Assembly: GCF_036898095.1 (NCBI RefSeq)
Contig: NC_090746.1
Span: 51,684,977 to 51,748,976 of the forward strand
Direction of reading: 5' to 3'
Length of the DNA: 64,000 nucleotides
DNA from: Palaemon carinicauda
Lineage: Eukaryota; Arthropoda; Malacostraca; Decapoda; Palaemonidae
The notes under the pieces: generated by a model
What the model saw: only the letters and a program-made list of their open reading frames with translations
The model's database searches: none
Told to the model about the DNA's origin: nothing
Made by a program: the position numbers and the translations under genes
Shown: in pieces, positions 56,501 to 64,000 of the stretch
Position numbering within the stretch: position 1 is the first letter of the stretch
How the letters are laid out: every line of letters starts with the position of its first letter

Positions 56501-57143
56501 TTCTTGGTCTCCACTCATTCACAGGTTGTGACACTGTGAGCAGCTTTGCCGGCAAGGGCAAAGTCTAGGCTCTCTGTCTTCTAAATGTTAAAGACCACAT
56601 GACAACCCTGCAATCATGAGGCCAATCATGGGACCTATCGAACCAAGCAATTAAACAACTAGAGCCACTAACATGTTCCCTTTATAGTGCCAGGACAACA
56701 ATTAACAGCATTAATGAGTTGCGTTTCTCCATTTTTTGTTCGAAGACAGGCGAGGCTGATTCTTGTCAACTGCCACCATGTGCATCTTCCTTGTCAATCA
56801 TTGCAAGAGAGCCAACTATCAGTGTGCCATCTGGAAAAGAAGGTTGGAAAGGAATCCAGATATTCCTTCTCCAGTTGGCCATGGGTGAAAGGTAGATGAA
56901 GGAGAGTTGGTGATCGACTGGGGCGACGCACCACCTGCCCCTGAGGCTGTCATGGAGTTGATCACCTGCAACTGTCAAAAGCAGTGCTTGGAGGAGAGTT
57001 GTTCGTGCCTACAGAACAGAATGAAGTGCACATACCTTTGCAAGTTACAGACATGTAGCAACATGGAGGAAGAGGAGGAGGAGGAGCAGGGGACTATTGA
57101 ATTTGAAGGCTCATCTGATAATGACGACACTGATGAAAAATGA
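53508..57143 (+). pseudogene. XPG/FEN1-like nuclease (putative transposase-type) gene, frameshifted
   Basis: The pieces lie in order across several phases: 53508-54279 (first frame, after an acceptor-like 'ttttgtcag'), a degraded part to 54866, 54867-55160, 55130-55549, 55494-56036, 56044-56265, 56269-56565 and 56907-57143. Nuclease-like acidic motifs appear in family order: IIDGMAIVQKI (55848-55880), KEADTRLLLHAEH (56275-56313), VVIVSPDTDVFVLAM (56338-56382) and HSFTGCDTVSSFAGKGK (56512-56562). These correspond to the FEN1/XPG pattern 'D-G-; E-EAD; S-DSD; GCD--GI-G-G'. The end carries eight cysteines in CxCx3Cx4CxCx6Cx3Cx4C (56974-57057), resembling a TSO1/tesmin CXC unit, then an acidic EEEEEEE tail. 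At least six frame breaks are needed to read through. It begins at a region equivalent to residue ~330 of copy A. It may once have cut DNA for transposition; that role is inferred. Confidence 0.7.
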
Positions 57144-57504
57144 GATCAAAAAGTTTACTGATTCAAAGAGGCCGAAAAATATCCGGGGAGCATGACTTTG
57201 CGGTAGGAGATAAGTAGGCCTACAAATGCAAAAAAAATGTTTGCAAGTATCAACATTTTTGTATTTGTTGAAAGATGGGTCCCCATATTCTTATGTTTTG
57301 TTCTGTCAGATAGAAGTAACATGCATTTCTAAAGTTAAGTGGTGTATGTGCTAGACCTTGACCCCAGGGCATTGACCTTTAAATGTCAAAATAGTCCTAG
57401 ATGAAATAAACTCATTTGACATGATTTTTGCCCTTGGTGGGGAAAATCTGTTTGTAAAATTGCACGAACGAGCAACAAATTGTCATCTTCATGCTTGCAG
57501 GTGT

Positions 57505-58068
57505 TTCATTAAAAAAATGGCCTTTTCCAAATATGTGTCAAATACCGTTAAGTACCATACCTCAGATACATATAGATATAACACTTTTAGGCATAAAATT
57601 GAGTTGGACACTTATTATCTTCTATCTAAGCTCATTTCAGTGGAAAAATTCCCATTGGCGCAGTAGCTGGGGAGATTTTTTGAACAGAGGTACAGATTTT
57701 ATGCAAGGGCAACATTTTATGACCTTTTGACCTCTAGTGACTTACTTTATTGGCATATTGGAAAAAATTATGTATAATTTTGTAGAACATAAAATTCCCA
57801 AAATTTTGAGTGGTAACTTGCACATATTGGACCATTACTTCAAAAGATATTACAATTTACATTTCCCCTACCCCAAAATTTTGTATCCCTTATTGGGACC
57901 ATTCGTAGATCTTTACGAGGTGATTACTAGCACTAAGCTACTCCTCCAAGCTTGGCTTCAAACTTTTTTTTTCATCTATGGATATGTACCTATCAAGAAA
58001 ACACAGTGACATTTTGCCACCCCAGGTGGTACCAATCCGTACAATTCTTGGGTCTGGCTCATGGACTA
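57505..58068 (-). repeat. Right terminal inverted repeat of copy B
   Basis: This is the reverse complement of 52838-53390. The inner edge lies near the 'aaaaaaatggccttttccaa' block and the outer tip is 'ggtctggctcatggacta'. It also carries the tip insertion 'cgtacaattcttgg' (58038-58051), which the left repeat lacks. Confidence 0.9.
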
Positions 58069-58221
58069 AATGGCTTTTCAGATATTTCTGCGTGTCGTCC
58101 ATTGTCATGATGATGATTATTTAGGTAGATGGGGATTATTAGTTATATGCTGTAATTTGAATATTATCTTCATATAGGTAAATCGTAGCTAAGCGAAAGG
58201 CAATAGATTCTTTCATTATTA

Positions 58222-58810
58222 CCTTCGCCGAAGGTTATATATTGAAAGACTTGTATTTATTTATTTGTGTTTGTTTGTGATTCGTATGACTCAAAAACTA
58301 ATTGACCGAATCTCGTGAATGTTGTGGGATGATTAGCCTTGATCCAATGACACTTTTATTAGGTTTTGGGAGTGATTGGGTCATAGGTCAAGGTAACGAG
58401 AAGGTAAAAAGTGTCTTTTTGCTATATTGTGGTAAATTTTTATCTGATTTGCATGAAGCTAGTACCAAAATGGGTATAATTTATTTGTCTGTTGTGATGT
58501 ATAATATAGCCAAGGTTACAAAAAGGTCAAAAAGGTTTTTTTTTTTTTTACTTTATCGTGGTTGAATCTCATGAAATTTGGTGGGATGATTGTCCATGAT
58601 CCAAGGACAATTTGATTAGATTTTGGGAGTGATTTGGTCAAAGAGCAAGGTCACGAAAAGGTCAAAAATGCCTTTTTGCTATACGTGGCCAATTCTTATC
58701 CGACTTGCATGAAACTAGTACCAAAATGTGCATAGGCTAATTGAATTGCCTATATTACCATGTGGCGTTGGCTAAGGTATGCGCTCTAATGGGTGCCCGT
58801 TCTAGTTCTT
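58222..58810 (+). repeat. Dispersed marine-invertebrate-type repeat with internal duplication
   Basis: It begins with the palindrome 'ccttcgccgaagg' and has two related ~180-bp units (58310-58490 and 58567-58743). Each unit contains 'gtgggatgatt', 'gattttgggagtgatt' and 'tgcatgaaactagtaccaaa'-type blocks. It ends 'taaggtatgcgctctaatgg' and 'gttctagttc'. The start 'taccttcgcc' and the complement of the end 'taccttagcc' form weak terminal inverted repeats. I recognise the wording from widespread repeats in marine animals but cannot name the class. Confidence 0.65.
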
Positions 58811-60510
58811 GTTTATCTAGTACAGCTAGTCAGTCTTTTTTTTTTTTTTTAAGTATGGGGATGTAGCCATCTTGAGAATAAATATAACCTTGCATTCTTT
58901 TTAGAGTTTCTGACTTATTACGTTTTAGTAATACTCCATTTTATTATCCGGTATTTCTTTAGAATTTCCATTAGAAAACTGTCCCTGATATTTCCTCCTC
59001 ACCCCTGTAACCCATTTTCTCTTTACCCATCTAGCGGCTGATTTCAGTCGTAAGTGTGTTGCAATTGACCGAGTTGCATAAGGCATCATGTCTGATTTTG
59101 TTCCATTCGAGTATTTATCTATTCCTTCTCTTTATCAGTGCAATCTCGACTATGTATCACCAATTGGTAAATTTGCGTAAATGAACAGTTTCTTTCCTCA
59201 GCTTCTGATAAAACCCTTCTAATGCCTATCGTATAAGGCCCCATGAGACTTGGGGTAAGTGTACCTTGTGTCCGGGAATTAAAATTTTATCAGTTTCTAC
59301 TGCTTTAGATGCATATCATAATGATGGTTTAAATCTCCACGTTCACCTATCTTATATTTAGGTGTTGCATTTGTTGTGCGAATTCCTTTAGTTTTAGCCC
59401 TCAGTCCTTCCTTGGCTGCATAAAGATTAAATTCGCAAGTCTGATGGTCAGTCTCCTGATTCTGTGAAATTTAGAATCATATGCCAATATTTCGTACCTC
59501 CCGTGTTATGGGCTTTTCGTTCATTTTTCTAACAGTAATCTCATTATAGAAATTTGGCCTATTTTGTCCCATGGGCCTCATATAACCCTAGATCATAAAC
59601 AATTGTTTCGTAATTTCAGAATAAGTGTTATCTTTATAACTGCCTTAGGATAGGGATACTTTTTTTGGATAAACTCTCGTGCTGTTTCATTTATGTGTGA
59701 AGCAAGTGTTGGCTGGATATGCAGGCTATGATTCAAATTGCAAGCACCAACCGAAGTGGTTGGTGCAGCATAGCTCATGATGTAAATAATTGATGTTGCA
59801 TATTGCCGACGGGGGTTGGTGTGAACTGGCACAAGTCTCTACCTCATTTATAATAGGTCGAAGAGGGATGGGGTAGGAGTGCATGCGTTTTCCTTTTTGT
59901 GCTTGCAAGTTGATATTAGAAGTATGTTATTACAATTTGCTCTATGCATTATAAACGCAAATTGTATTGACCGTAGGTAGCGTGTTATGGTATCACGAAA
60001 TTCGGTAGCTCACGTTTCTGATTGTTAGTCATAGGCAATCATTTAAATTTCATGCGATGTCGGCTACCTTGAAGTTTCACTGCAGTGAAATCTACTTGAC
60101 GGATGTTTTTCTCTTCTACTGCAGTGATGCAGTCTGTTATTTTACCAAAGGAAATTTTAACTTGTTTTAGATTTTTCTGGTGTCTTTGATGTTGCTCAAA
60201 GGTCACTTTCAACTTTCTTTGTCGTCTGTGGTTTTGTGATTTTATGCTGGATTTTTCCTTTGTTTGGTAAAAGTCTGTTCTTTTGACATGCATTATAAAG
60301 AATGGTTTTAACGTTCGTTTTGATCGAGTTTCTCATTCTCGTGCAACTTTCCAGACATGATTTTATAAAAATAAAATAAAAAAGAAATTCTATCATGTTG
60401 TGATCCTGTAATTTCTTTTCCGGCGGACTATTAGTACAGTAGCTCATATTTCTTTAAGAAAAGCAAGATTAGAGGCAGGCAAGTTCTTTGTCTGCAAGGA
60501 AGCAGGGCAT
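58811..60510. other. Unique DNA, no gene recognised
   Basis: It contains a perfect 9-bp-stem hairpin 'gcaccaacc gaagt ggttggtgc' at about 59742-59764. No exon is supported. Confidence 0.45.
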
Positions 60511-62717
<2,207 letters not shown>

Positions 62718-62719
62718 AC

Positions 62720-62776
<57 letters not shown>

Positions 62777-62782
62777 TGTATA

Positions 62783-62826
<44 letters not shown>
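62718..62826. repeat. (TA)n microsatellite
   Basis: TA with one 'tatactgtata' and one 'tacatata' interruption; it directly abuts the family T tail where (ATT)n would be expected. Confidence 0.96.
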
Positions 62827-63363
62827 TCTGCCAAGCTACAACCCTAGTTTGAAAAGCAGGATGTTATAAACCAAGGGGCTGCAACAGGGAGAATAGCCCT
62901 GTAAGGAAAGGAAACAAAGGAAAATAAATATTTCAAGAACAGTAACATTAAACTAAATATCTCCTATATAAACTATAAAAACTTTAACAAAACAAGAGGA
63001 AGAGAAATAAAATAGAATAGTGTGCCCGAGTGTATCCTTAGCAAGAGAACTCTAACCCAAGACAGTGGAAGACCATGGTACGGAGGCTATGGCACTACCC
63101 AAGACTAGAGCACAATGGTTTGACTTTGGATTATCCTTCTCCTAGAAGAGCTGCTTACCACAGCTAAAGAGTCTCTTCTGTCCTTACAAGAGGAAAGTGT
63201 CCAATGAACAATTACAGGGAAATAACTCCTTAGGTGAAGAAGAATTATTTGGTAATCTCAGTGTTGTCAGGTATAGCCTATGAGGACAGAGGAGAATATT
63301 TAAAGAATAGGCCAGACTATCCGGTGTTTGTGTATGTGTGTAGGCAAAGAGAAAATGAACCAC
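62827..63363 (-). mobile_element. Family T retroelement, head replaced by (TA)n
   Basis: The tail begins 'gccaagctacaaccctagtt' and the body is clearly related to 17597-18236. The element stops at 63363 in a long TA array, so the first ~100 bp of the family is absent. Its own 3' tail is (TA)n rather than (ATT)n. Confidence 0.85.
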
Positions 63364-63471
<108 letters not shown>

Positions 63472-63626
63472 GTATTTATTGTGAAATTCAGAGCGCATAA
63501 TATATCTAGACCTAAATTTTAGTCTGTAAAAGTAATCAGAAAGTTAATAAAAAGGATATGGTAACATTTTTCATAATCGAGTCTTATGTCATTTGGATGA
63601 CCTTTAAACAAATGCAAAAATATTAA

Positions 63627-63647
63627 ACACACACACACACACACACA

Positions 63648-63711
<64 letters not shown>
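63627..63711. repeat. (CA)n(CT)n compound microsatellite
   Basis: (AC)n at about 63627-63650 passes directly into (TC)n to 63711. Confidence 0.97.
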
Positions 63712-63715
<4 letters not shown>

Positions 63716-64000
63716 CAAATACCTTGTCATCGAAGGAATGCACAATGTTGGTAAATCGTCCTAAATCCTGGTGATTTGTTGCGTACAAATACAAGTTGGA
63801 AATACGATGCGGGTGTCAACAAATGACGAGTCTGTCTGATACCTAACTGCAGTGTTTTACAAAGTCCTAATCATTGCCATCACATTCAGTATTCATATGC
63901 AGAAATTGAGTGAATGGGAACATTTGATACAGGATTCGTTACTTGAGGAACACCGCTGTTCTCTTGTAAAAGAACACTGAGAATTGTGATGGGCATGGTG
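63712..64000. other. Unique DNA at the window end
   Basis: No gene or element recognised. Confidence 0.45.

Larger units (their letters stand above)
52838..58068 (+). mobile_element. 5.2-kb TIR DNA transposon encoding an XPG-like nuclease (copy B, Academ-like)
   Basis: The two ends are long inverted repeats starting TAGTCCATGAGCCAGACC (52838) and ending with its complement (58068). Both are flanked by AAT (52835-52837 and 58069-58071), a candidate 3-bp target duplication. Between them lies one plus-strand pseudogene (53508-57143) with XPG/FEN1-type nuclease motifs and a C-terminal eight-cysteine motif. From memory, Academ-superfamily transposons encode an XPG-type nuclease and make 3-4-bp duplications, so that is the best assignment; it was not checked against a database. 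The first third of the protein, seen in copy A, is missing here. So is any intact frame, and the copy cannot be autonomous. Confidence 0.75.

Overview
The window is intergenic and intronic DNA from an arthropod, most likely a decapod crustacean (shrimp-like). The grounds are very dense microsatellites ((CT)n, (TA)n, (CA)n and (AAT)n arrays of 50-110 bp every 1-2 kb), AT-rich single-copy DNA, arthropod-type non-LTR retrotransposon remnants, and a tRNA-derived SINE plus a short repeat family that I associate from memory with shrimp genomes. There is no bacterial or organellar gene organisation. No complete protein-coding gene is visible, and almost all longer open frames are translations of microsatellites.

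Layout. 1-1.8 kb: a compound microsatellite built by tandem duplication, then the 3' end of a LINE on the minus strand. 4-9 kb: a short retroelement of 'family T' interrupted by a tRNA-derived SINE, two LINE reverse-transcriptase tail fragments and many TA/CT arrays. 8.85-11 kb: 'copy A', an internally deleted remnant of a gene for a large transposon-type nuclease. 11-25 kb: low-complexity arrays, a 95-bp-arm inverted repeat around (TA)n, a small precursor-like hairpin, a 53-bp minisatellite and more family T copies. 25.9-27 kb: the only host-gene signal, a first coding exon with a signal peptide and a phase-1 splice donor on the plus strand; everything downstream could be its first intron. 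29.8-32.3 kb: a long foldback, then a 1.7-kb TIR element with a THAP-like exon, inserted in a minisatellite. 32-52 kb: arrays, unique AT-rich DNA, a second SINE copy and decayed LINE tails.

52.8-58.1 kb is the most interesting part: a 5.2-kb element ('copy B') with about 555-bp terminal inverted repeats and a candidate 3-bp target duplication (AAT). It holds a frameshifted gene whose C-terminal half carries the acidic motifs of an XPG/FEN1-type (PIN-like) nuclease, followed by an eight-cysteine CXC-like zinc motif. Copies A and B belong to the same family and cover complementary parts: A has the N-terminal third plus the extreme C-terminus, B has the middle and C-terminus. From memory the best match is the Academ superfamily of DNA transposons. 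58.2-64 kb holds a dispersed repeat with an internal duplication, more arrays and a final family T copy.

In this annotation 'family T' means a roughly 0.65-kb element whose last ~200 bp (ending in a conserved block and then (AAT)n or (AT)n) is shared with the LINE at 1.1-1.8 kb.
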